Assembly (NCBI GenBank): GCA_029204225.1
Contig: CM055107.1
Span: 8,671,472-8,735,471 of the forward strand
DNA from: Diphasiastrum complanatum
Taxonomy: Eukaryota; Streptophyta; Lycopodiopsida; Lycopodiales; Lycopodiaceae
DNA: 64,000 bases
Reading direction: 5' to 3'
A program made the translations under genes and the position numbers. Below are positions 32,950 through 44,934 of this stretch, one piece after another (position 1 is the first letter of the stretch; every line of letters begins with the position of its first letter). The notes beneath the pieces are model-generated. The model was not told where the DNA came from and made no database searches. It saw only the letters and a program-made list of their open reading frames with translations.

Positions 32950-33185
32950 ATAAAATGTTTTCCAAGACTTCCAATTAGGAATGAGCGCCAAAAACACAAT
33001 AAGGGAGTGTTGTGGACAAAACCGACCCAACCAATCCTAGATCGTCTGATCTAGCCCCCGCGCACTAGGGAGTATGGCAAATCTCTATGATAGGAAGTGC
33101 TTACCAATCCGATAACATAACGGCTGTAGACTCTCAATGATCCTAATGGACACAGGAGAGGGTATATAGAGAGAGTAGCTCCCCC

Positions 33186-33372
33186 CTGCATGTCCATGCA
33201 CTGAATCCACATGTAAGCATGCTATCAACTCATGCCTAACTCCCATGCATGTCCACTGCATGTAGGTATCCCTAACTCATAATAACAAAGACCCATGCAT
33301 AGACACAGTGCATGTGCATCCTATCCCATACTAGGATGCAACACACATGCCCATACTGCTGCATGCAGTCCC
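33186..33372. promoter_or_regulatory. Cluster of RY-type motifs (CATGCA/TGCATG)
   Basis: About eight CATGCA or TGCATG hexamers occur in under 190 bp, for example ctgcatgtccatgcact (33188), cccatgcatgtcc (33241), cccatgcatag (33290) and ctgcatgcag (33359). RY motifs are bound by plant B3-domain factors of the ABI3/FUS3/LEC2/VAL type. They may be incidental to an LTR. Confidence 0.4.
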
Positions 33373-33478
33373 TTCACTCTGATTGGCTATTAAAGTACCA
33401 TTAGGATCACTATCTGGACCATCAAGATCACTTTGTGTTTCTTGAGGTCAAGGTGTGTTTCCCAACTTAAGAAGGGGT
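33370..33478 (+). repeat. Direct repeat, left copy (partner 33978-34065)
   Basis: Both copies read cttcactctgattggcta, then a 'tcaagatc(a/t)ctttgtgtttcttgaggtcaa' block split by point changes, then caacttaagaa. About 500 bp lies between them, including a (GA)n tract. Confidence 0.75.
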
Positions 33479-33781
33479 TATGTTGTGTAGTATAGAAAGC
33501 TTCGATCCAATAGGGTGAGGGCTAAGCGACAAAATATTAGGGGGGATCTAGGCTTGCTAAGGTTGTCAATCTTAGCTTTCGATCGGATCATGGAATAGCC
33601 ATTATTGGTGTGGCATTCATCTCGGATGCTATCTCTCTTTTGGCCTTCTCAGTTTCGTTTATTTGTGCTTATCTAGGCATTCTTGGCTCTAGATCTTTTC
33701 CTTAGGAGGTTGGTCTTCTCAAGGGAGGTGAACAGTGAAAGAAACCCTATCTACGGATCTTAGTGATCACTCCATGGTTTT

Positions 33782-33904
<123 letters not shown>

Positions 33905-33977
33905 ATTAGGAAGAGTAGAAGATTTTCAAATACAAGGGAAATGGCTCTCTCTTATAGATTTGAGAGGTGAGCTCCCT

Positions 33978-34065
33978 TCACTCTGATTGGCTAGTTCACT
34001 ATCTTGACTGTCAAGATCTCTTTGTGTTTCTTGAGGTCAATTTGTGTTTCCAACTTAAGAACTTA
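33978..34065 (+). repeat. Direct repeat, right copy
   Basis: See the left copy at 33370. The shared wording starts cttcactctgattggcta and ends caacttaagaactt. It suggests a local duplication or the two ends of a short insertion. Confidence 0.75.
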
Positions 34066-35689
34066 CAAAAGCTAAGTTAAAAATACTTTATTGAATAATT
34101 GTGCTCCATGGCACTTATTAGCCTAAGGCCCAATGTTGGACTCACACACGCAAGATGCCAACTGGTCGCCTATTTCTAATACTTCTGACTCTCTACTTTA
34201 TTGTTTGGGCTTGTTCCAGAAGCCTCTTGCCATATTCTAGAATATTCCATGTCGTTCCCAGAATCGGACAACAGGAATTTTTGAAGATAGAGATGTCGTG
34301 GAGGACATGGCAATGCCAACTGATACAGCTCATGAACAAGATTGTGATGTCATGTACTACTAATATGTTAGTGTTTATCAATGCATCAGAATAGCCATTG
34401 TAAGCTTTGTAGGCCCAAAAGGAGCTATTAGCCTTAATAACAAGACGATTCCCTCTTTAGGCCCTTCAAAGTAACTAATAAGGATAATAGGCCAAATAAG
34501 GGCCCAATGTAGTTTAAATAATACTAAACAAGGGCTAATTATCCCTCAAGATAGTTAAGTGAAGTAAGAGCATTGTCTATAACTAGGCAAGAGACATCAT
34601 TTTTTGAATCTTTTGGCTCATTTGCAAGTGAGAGCTCTAGCTTTCTTCTTGTGAATGTGAGCCATAGGGATTTCCATTGCTAGGTCTCATGTGCCTTATC
34701 TACATAAATCCATACTCATGTACATTGGTTTGTACTCTTCTTTTCATTTCTATTGTGATTCCACTAAGATCTTTGTGTTTCTAGCTTTCTATGAATATGC
34801 TATCTTGAATGCTTTGTACTTTTCTTGTTCTTAGCTTTACTTCCATTGTAATTGCTAATTGCTTAGATTTGGCACATGACATTTCTTGGGATCAGAGCTT
34901 AGATCCTATATTCATGATGATTTTATGTGAATTTCATTAGATTTGATGAGTTCATTGTGTTTGTAGCTTTCTTTTTGCTAATTTTTAACTTTGAGTTTTT
35001 CAGGTCTTCTCAGACCAATTTTTGACATTCAATTTCATTTTTGATTTCTAATTTGATTTTATAGACTTGTAGATCTTTGTTTTATCTTTCATTTGCACCA
35101 ATTTGCAAGGCATTTGGATAAGAGATGCAAAAGTTATTGCACTTTTCCCAAAAGCTATCAAAATAGGTGACTAGAATTTTGCTTTCACTTGATTTGAATT
35201 TCAGATTTGATCTGAGTTTTTATTTCAAATTTCTTTACATAAGATTTGAGCATTGTCTGAGCTTTGATCTGATCCATATGGCAGGTCATTTGGATTAGTA
35301 TTCAAAAACTTATGACAAATCTTGATTTGTAGCTTTAGTTTTGCTAGTTTTTTTCCTTCAATTTTCAGACCTATTCTGTGATTTATTTGACCTATCAAAT
35401 CACCTCAATCATTGATTTGATCCTATAGGCTGATAGAGCTTCTTGTTAACTTTTCAAAAGTAATGAGTTTTTGTGATTTGGATTAATATTCAATAAGTTA
35501 TGATCAAATTAGTGGAGATGGTCAAACTAGCCAAAATTTTGAAAACAAATATACAAGTGAAAGAGAAGCACTTCAAGTTTTCAATTTTGAAGTTTCATTT
35601 CCTTGTAAATATTTTTTCAAATTCTTCATTTTGAAGTTCAACTATAGAAAAAAAAACAAACGTAACCTTACCTACCCACAGCCATAACC
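34066..35689. other. AT-rich non-coding stretch
   Basis: The open frame 34155-34394 has no recognisable domain. From 34900 onward the text is dominated by gatttg and tttgatttt phrases without ORFs, typical of decayed LTR or intron-like DNA. Confidence 0.35.
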
Positions 35690-35815
35690 TAGCTTAAACC
35701 TGCCCTAACCCTACCCTAACCCTACTCGGCTACCCATTTAAACACTCGGCTACCCACTGAAACACTCGGCTACTCGGCTACCCATTCAAACACTCGGCTA
35801 CTCGGCTACCCACTC
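35690..35815 (+). repeat. Short telomere-like run and an actcggctaccca minisatellite
   Basis: The run gccctaaccctaccctaacc contains three CCCTAA-like units near 35704-35724. Next comes a series of ctcggctaccca units, separated by tttaaaca, ctgaaaca and attcaaaca, to about 35815. It is too short to call an ancient telomere. Confidence 0.7.
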
Positions 35816-35949
35816 AAAGCCTGGGCTCGGTCCACTTCCATACTATTTCCTTATTTCTTCCCTCTCACGATCAGTGTGATGGATGCTGCTGATGGCATTG
35901 ACCGATTCTCAGAAGCACCAATGGGATCCACGTACGAAACAGATTCAAA

Positions 35950-36485
35950 TCAGGCTTGCCAAAATGCACATGCGAGTGACATCAGTTGTGCCATCAAGGT
36001 ACTATCCCCCAGAATCGCAAAGATACATAAAATCAGCGTGTAATTCTGCACAACTTTCTGGTTTTGGAGCATGGTGGATGATGGCAGCATTTGACCCAAC
36101 TGAAGATATTTTTTCAAAGCTCAACCCCATAAAATGCTGTTGCTTTGACCGAAATTCCTCCAACTTATCACTCACAGAAACTTCTGTCAACTTTTCTTCC
36201 TCGGTGCGCTTCCGTTTGTGAGATCCATTCTCTAAATAGTAGCCTACAGCACCATAGAGCTCTTGCATCTGTCCATCAAGCCATGCCAAATAAGAGACAA
36301 TAGCAACTCCATCACGAATGTGTGCATTTCGCAATCCTTCAAGCTCCACAGGATGGTTTAGAGCCTTTGCAAGGGCAATTGGTGACTGCTGCAAGATGAT
36401 CTACATGCAACTTGGTGTATATAATTAGACTTGCAAGTAGCAAGTCAACCCATATCAATGCGGCACCACTTGTATCAAATTTCGA
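35950..36485 (-). pseudogene. APP1: Aminopeptidase P1 (Xaa-Pro aminopeptidase) pseudogene fragment
   Basis: Read on the minus strand from about 36485: SGAALIWVD, IIYTKLHVD, then LQQSPIALAKALNHPVE, LRNAHIRDGVAIVSYLAWL, LYGAVGYYLE, KLTEVSVSDKLEEFR, FMGLSFEKISSVGSNAAIIHH and IYLCDSGG-type FMYLCDSGG, then YLDGTTDVTR and VHFGKP. This is the junction into the metal-binding catalytic domain of plant cytosolic aminopeptidase P1. The metal-ligand Asp of LCDSG and TTD are present. A frameshift lies near 36402, a TAG replaces Gln at 36002-36004, and another frameshift follows near 35980. Only a small part of a roughly 640-residue enzyme is here, so it is a dead fragment, possibly carried by a transposon. 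Confidence 0.85.
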
Positions 36486-37029
36486 AAAATATGACATGTT
36501 CCTACATAGGAAAATTGTAAAATTTCCTAGTTAGAGACTATTTTTACAAGTTTAGAAATCTATTTGGACTCCTTTTAACTAAGACAACATTTTTCCTAGT
36601 TAAAAAATATACACATTAGAAAATGTATGTGTACAAATTCTATCTAGGAAAACATCAAAATTCCTAGATACATTTGCACCATCTTTAACTAGTAAAAATA
36701 TTTCCTACTAATAAAATGTATCTTGGCATATATTTCATCTCGGAAATCCCTTGATCTAACTAGGATTGTTCTAAAAAAAAATGTATGTGATATCAAGTTA
36801 ATTTAAGAAAAAAATTAATTTTCTAAATACATTTTGAATTATGAATTAAAAAACATTCTTATGTATTATAAAGGCATGCCTTTTTCACTTGATGTACCTC
36901 AAAATCGATGCAATATATCAATTGAGATACAACTTTGGCATGCAATACACAAGGTTGTTTATAGAGTGATCGAATTCAAAGAATATCGAGCTGCTTTCAA
37001 GCTTCAAATCATTCAAAGTTGATGCATGT
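36486..37029. other. AT-rich DNA, no gene
   Basis: The phrases cctagttaaaa and aggaaaa recur loosely at 36500-36770. The open frame 36834-37022 has no recognisable features. Confidence 0.35.
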
Positions 37030-39132
37030 CACCCAAAATAGCTAAAATATAATGCCCAACAAGCAATTTGGTGCTTATCATTAAGCATAGTTCATCAAAT
37101 GATCAAAATTAACCAATCTCAATGTTAATAGCTTCAGATTGTTCGAGTACGATCCCTTATCAATGGAAGTATTTCCTATCACTTCAGATAGCTCAAATTT
37201 GATATCTATTTTTCAAGATAGCTTGAATTTAATGCCTACACACAAGAATGCTCAATTTTGATCCTCACCTGTGGACGTGGCTCATTGAGTGATCAAATTT
37301 GACTAATATCAACTCCAGTACATTGTAAATTGGTCATGTTTGATCTCTTGTTGTTAGTGTTGACCCCTATGACACAAGATATCCCAAACTTCATTTCACT
37401 TGATATCAATCAATTTTGGCCCTTAGAGTGTTCATTGAGTGATTAAATCAAATGAATTCTAAACTTAGGACAACTACATAGCTCAAATTTCACACATATG
37501 ACTTAAATTAATGCTCAAATTTAATGCATAACATGTAATTTTGGACTTTGTTAGCTGACATGGCTCATTGACTGATCAAGTTAAATCATTTTTAAGTCTA
37601 GTACATTTAGATTGTTTGAATTTGATTGCCTATTGGTGAAGTTGACCCCTATCATCGAATCGATTGGTTGAGAGGTTTAAAAGAGAATGTCATCATTGGT
37701 TGAATGATTCCCACTGGTACTAGATGTGAAGGAATAATTTGGCAAAGAGATAGCTTAAATTCAATGTATGTCACTCAAGATGGCTTGATTTTGAACATTA
37801 TCACTCAAAAATGTCCATTAAGTGATGAAATTAGAAGAATCTTGTGTCCAAGTCTAATAATTGACTAATATTGACTTCGGAACATTTAAATTGCTCATGT
37901 TTGATCCCTTGTTGATAGAATTGATCCCTATGACACAAGATATCCCAAAATGTATTCACTCAAGATCAATCAATTTTGGCCCTTATCGCTCAAGATTGTT
38001 CGTTGAGTGATTATATTATATGAACCCTAAGCTTAGGGCAACTACATAGCTCAAATTTCACGCATATGACTTAAAATAGCTCAAATTTGATGCATAACAT
38101 GTAATTTTGGACTTAATTAGTTGACATGTCTCATTGAGTGATCAAGTTCAATCATTTTTTAAGTCTAGTACATTTAGATTGTTTGAATTTGATTGCTTAT
38201 TGAGGAAGTTGACCCCTATCACATGAGATAGCTAAAATTCAATGTATATCACTCAAGATGGCTTGATTTTGGACATTATCACCGAAAAATGTCCATTAAG
38301 TGATGAAATTAGAGGAATATTGTTAGACTAGAACCAACTTGATGTCTACATGTCTCAATAGCTTCAGTTCAACGCCTATACTACAAGTTAGTCTCTAACT
38401 ACTTAACATGGCTCATCAAGTGATCAAACTCAATTGATCTCAATTTTAAAACATTTAGATTGCTTGAGTTCTATCTCTCATTGGTGGAATATGTTCCTAT
38501 CACTTGAGATAGCTCATAATGACATCTGCTAAAAATAGGTCAATTACCTCTTCAGATTCCATTTGAACATCTACAAATCAATACTCTAATTTAAACTATG
38601 ACAATGAATGATGAGTCACTTGAGACCACTCAAATTTGGTCCCTAGTGCTCAAGAATGATGAAATCAGATGAATTTTGAGCTTAGGATCACATAGCTCGA
38701 ATTTCATTCACATGACTCAAAATAGCTCAAATTTAATGCGTAGCATGTAGTTTTGACTTTTATTAATTTACATGCTTAATTTTAGTCATTCGCGAGTCCA
38801 ATATGTTTAAGTTTCCTTGAATCTAATTCCTTCTTGACGAAGTTGACCCCTATCACATGAGATAGGTAATATTCAATGTATATCACTCAAGACGGCTCCA
38901 TTTTGGACATGATCACCCAAAATTTTTTATTAAGTGATGAAATTAGAGGGATCTTGAGTCCAAGACATTAAGCTAGCACATGGATACCACTTGCAATAAC
39001 TCGAGTCTAATACATATACTACAATTTAGCTTTAACTCCTTAACATGGCTCACCTGAGTGATCGATCTCAATTCCAAAGCATTTAGACTCCTTGAGATCT
39101 ATCTCTCATTGTTGGAATTGGCTTCTATCATC
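37030..39132 (+). repeat. Satellite-like tandem array, period about 280 bp, seven or so units
   Basis: The anchor ttgacccctat (or close variants) occurs at about 37361, 37643, 37922, 38210, 38492 and 38843, giving spacings of 282, 279, 288, 282 and 351. Between anchors the same phrases recur: agctcaaatttgatgc, 'tcactcaagatggctt', 'ggctcattgagtgatcaa' and 'gtacatttagattg'. Units are diverged. The array ends at a Copia remnant at 39133. Related blocks lie at 16740-17345 (same strand) and 44560-44925 (inverted). Confidence 0.8.
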
Positions 39133-40189
39133 ATCTTATCAGTCTGTATGGAATTCGAACATCTTCATCTGGGTGGTCAAGGTCGTTCCCTTTGTCGATG
39201 TGGGCAGGTCGTAGTACTATCTGTTGAGGACCTCGTAGCTGATTGGATATTCATCAGTCATCGTTCTTGCCTCGTCAAATCTGACATCTCTGGCAGTCTT
39301 TACTTCATTGGTTTGAGACATGTATATTCTGTAACAGGAAAAATGTACATCATATCCAACCAAGACTTCTATTTTGAAGATAGACTGTCATACTGCATGC
39401 TTATGACCAAAAATCCTTTGGTAGTTTCATCTCAGCTAGCATAGATCTGGCACTTTCCACAATCGTATGATTCTTGCGCTCAGCTACACCATTGAGAGCA
39501 GGAGTGTGAGCTTGCGTAAATTGTCTTTTAATCCCACATTGATCACAAAGATCATTGAAGTCATTAGACTTGTACTCACCTCCACTATCTGATCTTAGGA
39601 CTTTGATCTTCCTACCTGTCTGATTTTCGACCAATGCTTTGAAGCTCTTGAAATTGTCAAATGCATCTGATTTCTTCTTCAAGAAGTAGATCCACGTCTT
39701 ACATGACATATCATCAATAAAGGTCATGAAATAGAAGGCTTTACCTAAGGACATGGTCCACGTAGGCCCGCATAAATCTGTGTGGATTAAATCCATGATG
39801 TTCTTTGCTCTTGCAACACCCCCTTTATTGAACTTCTCTCGATGTTGCTTCCCATATACACATGATTCACACATCAATTTCAAGTGGTCTTCAATGGTAG
39901 GCAATCCTGTTACCATCTCCAATTTTCTAATCAAACTGAGACTTCCCAAGTTCAAGTGACCAAGCCTCTTATGCCACAACTCAGTTTGTGATGGAATGGA
40001 CGATACAAGTCCATGTTGCCCCTTGATTGTAACATTCAACCTGTACAATTTTGTATTGGGCTCCCTTACTCCATACGCAATAACTTTGAACTTTTGGTTC
40101 ACATCCTTCACAAAGCAACGATCATGGGTGAATTCTACTTTCAACTTTTGATCAGTAATGACTCCAACAGAAAGTAGATTTTTCTTCAA
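39133..40189 (-). pseudogene. Copia pre-integrase and integrase
   Basis: The frame 40189-39401 (262 codons) is open. It has KKNLLSVGVITDQ, LWHKRLGHLN with CESCVYGKQHR (the HHCC-type zinc finger), MDLIHTDLCGP (first Asp), FMTFIDDMSCKTWIYF (second Asp), VLRSDSGGEYKSNDF and NGVAERKNHTIVESARS (catalytic Glu). After a frame break, 39400-39140 gives IFKIEVLVGYDV, RIYMSQTNEVKTARDVRFDE, the integrase C-terminal region. Reverse transcriptase is missing because the element is cut at the satellite array at about 39133. Confidence 0.9.
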
Positions 40190-40206
40190 ACCTGGTATGT
40201 AAAGTA

Positions 40207-41285
40207 CTACCTGATCATCCTACTTTTGCCATCAGGTAGTTGGATTGAAACGGTTTCTATCCCCTTGATCTTGCACACCTCACCATTTGCTTGTGAAACG
40301 GACGTTCCATTATCCAACACTTTCAAGCTATTGGACCAATTCTTATTACTTGTCATGTGTCTTGTGACTCCCGAGTCAATATACCACGCTTGATCATCTT
40401 GATTAGATGACAATGTAGATATGAAGATGCTAGAGTCTTCAATTTCACCCACATGGACAAGGTTACCTACTTGTTTTGGTTTCCCCTTGCCTTGTTCCTC
40501 CAGGAATTTGCGACATTCACTCTTCCAATGGCCCTTTTTACCACAATGGAAGCACTTGTCTTTCTTCTTGGCCTTACTGGAAGATCCCTCATCCTCCTGA
40601 GTCTTGGCAAATTGCTGCTTAGACTACTTCTTGCCCTTGCCCTTGCCTTGTTTTTGGTGTGTCGCAAGTGCCTATTCGTCAGTATTCTGACATCTAGCTT
40701 TCACCATTTCTCGTCGTTGCTCTTCCTGCATCAAGATTCTTGTGAGCTCGTCAAAGGTTGGCAATCTTTCTCTTGATGTTATTCTGCTCACAAACATCTA
40801 ATAGGGTTCTGCAATGCCGCACAATGCATTGTGTACCAGCTCCACATCACGTATGCGCTCACCAATAGAATGCAGTTCATCCCTCATTGTCTTGATTCTG
40901 ATCATATACGTCTGAATGTGCTCTCCTTGTTCCATTCGGGCACTATTCAGCTTTGACTTCAGAAATATGATTCTAGACGGATTTGACGTCTCGAACTGCT
41001 CCTTTAGCACATCCCATGCCTGTCTGGGTGTAACAGCATCACAAATGTGGGTAATGATGTGATCCTTCACTGACAAGTTAATGAAGGTCAAAGCTTTTCT
41101 CATCTTTTTGTCGAACACTTTGATATCCGCTTTATTTGACGGCCTTCTCTCATCACCTGTGACGACTTCCCACACGTCTTTTTCCATCGATATATTTTTC
41201 ATTTTGAATTTCCACACTGCATAGTTGATCATCCCGAGTCCAATTTGCTACTTTCACTCAAAATGGACTCTCCCATGTTTGCCAT
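40207..41285 (-). pseudogene. gag: Copia gag, zinc knuckle and protease of the same element
   Basis: The likely start ATG 41285 gives MANMGESILSESSKLDSG, then a one-base frameshift into frame 41232-40798 (MINYAVWKFKMKN, WEVVTGDERRPSNK, ALTFINLSVKDHI, FETSNPSRIIFLKSKL), a UBN2-type gag. A stop at about 40800 interrupts it. Near 40560-40500 follows CFHCGKKGHWKSEC, an intact CX2CX4HX4C knuckle. The frame 40452-40207 gives WYIDSGVTRHMTS, the aspartic protease motif, and the PDGKSRMI end. No LTR or PBS could be found upstream. Confidence 0.88.
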
Positions 41286-42037
41286 CGCAAAATTGCTTGA
41301 AACTTCTGCCGTAGGCTAAAAGCAGTATGTTGAGGCCAACTGTGATGTCAGAAGTTTTAAATGATGACCTGCACTTTTTCCCTTACCAGGCCACTAGTCG
41401 CTTTTCCACCTATTTGAAAGCCAAATCAGCGTCGCCTTCTGAAATGCACTCAGTCGTCAACTCCCAACTACGTGCCCAGTGGAATGGTGAAATCACTTTT
41501 GGCGCACTCCGAACACTTTCTCCTCTACAATCACTCTGTTTTGCTATATCGTACTTGTAGGTACAGTTCGGGTGCCCTTCGTTTGGAGGTTATAGACTTT
41601 TGTTTGGGTCAAAACGGACAAAGGACCCAAAAATAGGGATTTTCCTTGTTTCTGAACTGTTTCTTCACCTTGAAGAAACTTCACTCTTCACTTGTGAAGG
41701 GACCTAACTCAACTTTCACTTTGAAATTTTTTAATGAAGTTGAAGGCCAAAATACACTTCAAGACCTTTCAACCTTTCATGGGCTCTTTAAGTTGTCATC
41801 CAACGGTCACTTCACATCCACGGTCTAGATCACTCCTTGAGAAATCAATCTCCACCGTTGATTCGTATCTCTTCTCAATCCTGCAGCTGTGATCTTTCCA
41901 TAACGCTGAATCAGGGTACTCTGGCGCTGGACCCTTTGGAGCGCTACAGCTCCACTCCCTTCACCACGCGCGACAGCCTCCTCACGGCCTCCTTCTTCCT
42001 TCAAGCTTCCAAGCTTGCTAGTTATGGCATCCCTTAT
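41286..42037. other. Probable Copia leader or flank, no gene
   Basis: GC-richer than its neighbours. Open frames on both strands at 41825-42058 show no domain. No TGGTATCAGAGC-like PBS is seen. Confidence 0.35.
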
Positions 42038-43827
42038 TGTTAACCAATATTTCCACACGGAAAATCGGGCTAATATTGAAGTTTAAGTTTGCAATAATTG
42101 AAGAAAACCGGCATGTAAAACCCGGTTATTTGAGAAAAATCGGCTCAAATTTGCCTTAGAACTGGGTCCCAGCCCGTCCTAAAGTGGCTAGACACAGTTT
42201 AAAAGTAAGTAACTGACTTTCGAAAAAACCGTCAAAAATATTTTGTGGTCAAGTTTTGTAAGACCGAGCCAAAAGTGCCGGTCCACCTAGAATTGGGTCC
42301 CAGCCCGTCCTAAATGAGGCTAGAGCAAATTTTGCGGCCTTAGAAATGGCCGGTAAATATTTTACGACTTTTCAAAAAAATGGCCAGTGGTAAAAGAATA
42401 ACCGATATGACCATGCTAAAATCTCACCATGTACTGAGTCCATTTTTACTAATATATGATCACTCAGTGTATTTTGCAGGGAAACCCTGTTGTCGTGGGA
42501 GCCCTAGTCATGAATGCCGAAAAATTCCACAGAAAAAAAAACCGAGAAAGAAAAGTTTCGAGTAAAAATGGGACCGGGAAATATGGATTCACTGTCAAGG
42601 AGTCACAGAAGCCCTCACGGCAAAGTTTGGGCAATTTACGGGCAATGAACGAAATGTGCGGGCCAAGTGGTTACCCAACAGGCCAAAAATTCAGACAAAT
42701 GAGCAGTAGGCACACGGCCCTTGAAAAATCCAAGAAAGGCCGAAAACATAGGTACCCAAAGAAAAACGAAGGCCGCCTACTAAAAATAGGGGTTGAAAAA
42801 GGGCCTCACCCAAAATTTGGATAATAAATGCCAAAACACCTTGGAGGCTGGGAGGTACACCCACTAGCCATTGATATTTTGGGGTTCTAGGGTGTACAAA
42901 AGAGAAAACTTGAATGGCCTCCCTAGCCTTTGACTAAAATGGCATCTTGGCTAGTTTTGGAAGAGAGCCTTGAATGCACCACTACCCCACTCTCTTATGG
43001 AGGCCACTAGGTGTACTATCAAATGGGTTGAGGACAAATGGCAAAGAGGGCTTGAAGGGCATGAAAATTGGCAAAGCCTCATTTTGAAAGGGGACACTTG
43101 GGTTTTCCTATAAAAAGGAGCCAACTCTTTGTATTTGTGGATGTGTGTTGAGAGTTAGTGTATTTGGAAGTTAGTGCTTTTGGATGTTAGTGCTTTTGGC
43201 TGTTAATAATTTGAGAGTGGAGTATAGTTGGATGATGATGTGATAGTTTTGATGTGATGTTGGTTGAGAGTTTTTTAGAGTTGAAAGTTTTTGGAAGATG
43301 GGTGCTTGCTTGAGAGATCTTTGTTCATGAGTAGGTTTGATTCCTTGTAAGTTTGGTTTGATGGATGGTTAAATGTTGCTTTTGCCTTGTAGTATGCTTA
43401 TGCATTGGTGCAAGTATTGTCTTGCATAGTTACTTGTGGAGTGATGGATGTTTGGGGTTGAATGCTTGTTAGTGGATTGAGAGTAGACTCACTTGTAGTT
43501 GCTAGCAATGGATAGGTTGGGTGCTTGTGGCTTGGTTTGAGAGTTGTGTTTTTTTCCTCCAATTAGTTGATTGATTGTTGGAGGCTTGATTGGGTTGATA
43601 GAGCTTTTGTTTGCACTCCTTGGAATTGAATCTATGCTTGTTGATGGGAAAAGTGGGTTGTGCTTGAACATTGAAAGTAATGTGAGTGTTTGGTAGTAGT
43701 TTATGCGTAGTTGCTTGTAGAGTGAGGGATGGTTAGGGTTGAATATCATTGTTGGTGGATTGAGACTTGGTTGCAATTGACATCAATGATTAGGATGGGT
43801 GTTTGTGGCTTGGCTTGGAAGTGTGCA
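42038..43827 (+). repeat. Large LTR-like repeat, copy A
   Basis: Starts tgttaaccaatatttcc at 42038. It matches copy B (53596-55411) in inverted orientation over about 1.8 kb at roughly 88 percent identity by eye. Landmarks: gtcccagcccgtcctaa, 'gtgtattttgcagggaaacc', gcaatttacgggcaatg, a TATAAAAAGG box at 43109, then gttgagagtt and 'tgtttgtggcttggcttgg'. Homology stops at ggaagtgtgc (43827). A TG start and an internal TATA box fit a solo or truncated LTR of a long-LTR element. Shared open frames (42456-42824 and the equivalent) are by-products. Confidence 0.8.
43109..43118 (+). promoter_or_regulatory. TATA box inside LTR-like repeat copy A
   Basis: TATAAAAAGG is conserved in both copies of the repeat (the other at 54320-54329, minus strand). 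Confidence 0.55.
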
Positions 43828-43866
43828 ATGCATAAAAGCCGAAGCTGTTAAAAACATAGTTCATTT

Positions 43867-43912
43867 TTGCAGACTGTCGCGACACTTAGAGTATTTTTGC
43901 AGACTGTCGCGA
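43867..43912 (+). repeat. Two copies of tttttgcagactgtcgcga
   Basis: A 19-bp direct repeat spaced by about 28 bp, in otherwise unremarkable DNA next to the broken end of LTR-like copy A. Confidence 0.8.
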
Positions 43913-44229
43913 AAGTAATGTATTTCTGCAAACTTGTTCTAAATGCTAATTTCATGGAAGTCCTTGAAGATGGCCAAGTCTTCAATGACTTCAAATTATT
44001 GAACTTAAGATCTGAACTTGAAATTATGACAGGATTGGTTACCCTTTGTTGGAGATCAGTCGGAAGTCCGTTGTAGACATTCTTCAAATAATTTGGCTGT
44101 CTAAGTTTGGGATTCCTGCAGGTATCATATGAGCAGACATAGAACCAAAGTTGGTTTCACTGACCCTAGATGAATGATCAATAAATGTGCAAGAAGAATC
44201 ATGAAATAGAAATTAGTCATTCACCAAGG
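43913..44229. other. Unassigned DNA next to a Copia fragment
   Basis: No protein domain is recognised. It may be Copia-derived flank. Confidence 0.3.
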
Positions 44230-44515
44230 AGGAAACTATGAGATTAATTTCCAAGAGTCCCCCTTAAGGTCACGGTTGGTGTCTTGGTATCTTCATCAGG
44301 TTCAGCTTGTTGAAGAATTTCCGGTGCTTGATCCTGGGAAGCGCTTTGGTACAAATGTCTGCGACCATTTCTGTTGTGGAGCAGTATTGAAGGATCACTT
44401 GCCTTGAGAAAACTTTCTCTTGAATGAAATGATACTGGATTTCTATGTGCTTGGATTTGCCAATACAATACTTGCATCTCCTAATGACGCAGTTGGCATT
44501 GGACCACATAGATCG
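44230..44515 (-). pseudogene. Copia RNase H C-terminal fragment
   Basis: The frame 44509-44270 gives KYCIGKSKHIEIQYHFIQE, QVILQYCSTTEMVADICT and KALPRIKHRKFFNKL, the end of Copia RNase H (SKHIEI.YHFIREKV, ADI.TKALP). Only about 80 residues remain. Confidence 0.85.
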
Positions 44516-44559
44516 CTATGAGCAAACTAGAGTGACAAGTGCCAAAATGGGGCTACCTC

Positions 44560-44925
44560 GTATGATGTTGGTCAATTATGGTCACTAAGGATCAACTATG
44601 TCGAGGGATAAGGAGAAAAATCATAGCATAGGTATGAAAGTCAAGCTATCTTGAGCGAGAGTCGTCAAATTTGAGCTATCTGAATGTCCTAAAGTTGAGA
44701 TTCCTCTAATTTGATCACTCAATAAAAAATATCATCTGATAAGATCAAAAATTGACCTATCTCTGATGATGCACATCAAATTTGAGTTATCTCGTTTGAT
44801 AGGGGGCAACTCCATCGACAAGGGATGTGATACAGGTCAATTCCATCAATAAACTGGTCGAACTTGGGCAATCAAAATGTCTTAAATTTGAGATTGGTCA
44901 AGTGTAATCAATTGATGAACTATGA
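44560..44925 (-). repeat. Inverted block of the 280-bp satellite-like repeat
   Basis: On the minus strand it shows the same phrases as 37030-39132: 'agctcaaatttga', 'tatcactcaaga', 'tgatcaaa', 'tagggggtcaac'-like and 'attgagtgat'. It holds about 1.3 units. Confidence 0.6.
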
Positions 44926-44934
44926 GTTAGAATT

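Larger units (their letters stand above)
32956..33480 (-). repeat. LTR-like sequence beside the variant PBS (outer end uncertain)
   Basis: Begins tgttttccaagacttcc. It contains a TATA-like ctatatacc on the minus strand near 33155. Its middle (33186-33372) is rich in CATGCA/TGCATG. The other LTR is absent. Confidence 0.45.

Noticed and set aside
36395-36410. Splice acceptor at the start of the aminopeptidase P1 exon
   Set aside because: A tgtag precedes the open frame, but coding similarity (WVD, TKLHVD) continues upstream in another frame. A frameshift explains it better than an intron.
37030-39132. CRISPR array from the regular repeats
   Set aside because: Units are about 280 bp, diverged and without short identical repeats separated by unique spacers. 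The DNA is a plant nuclear sequence.
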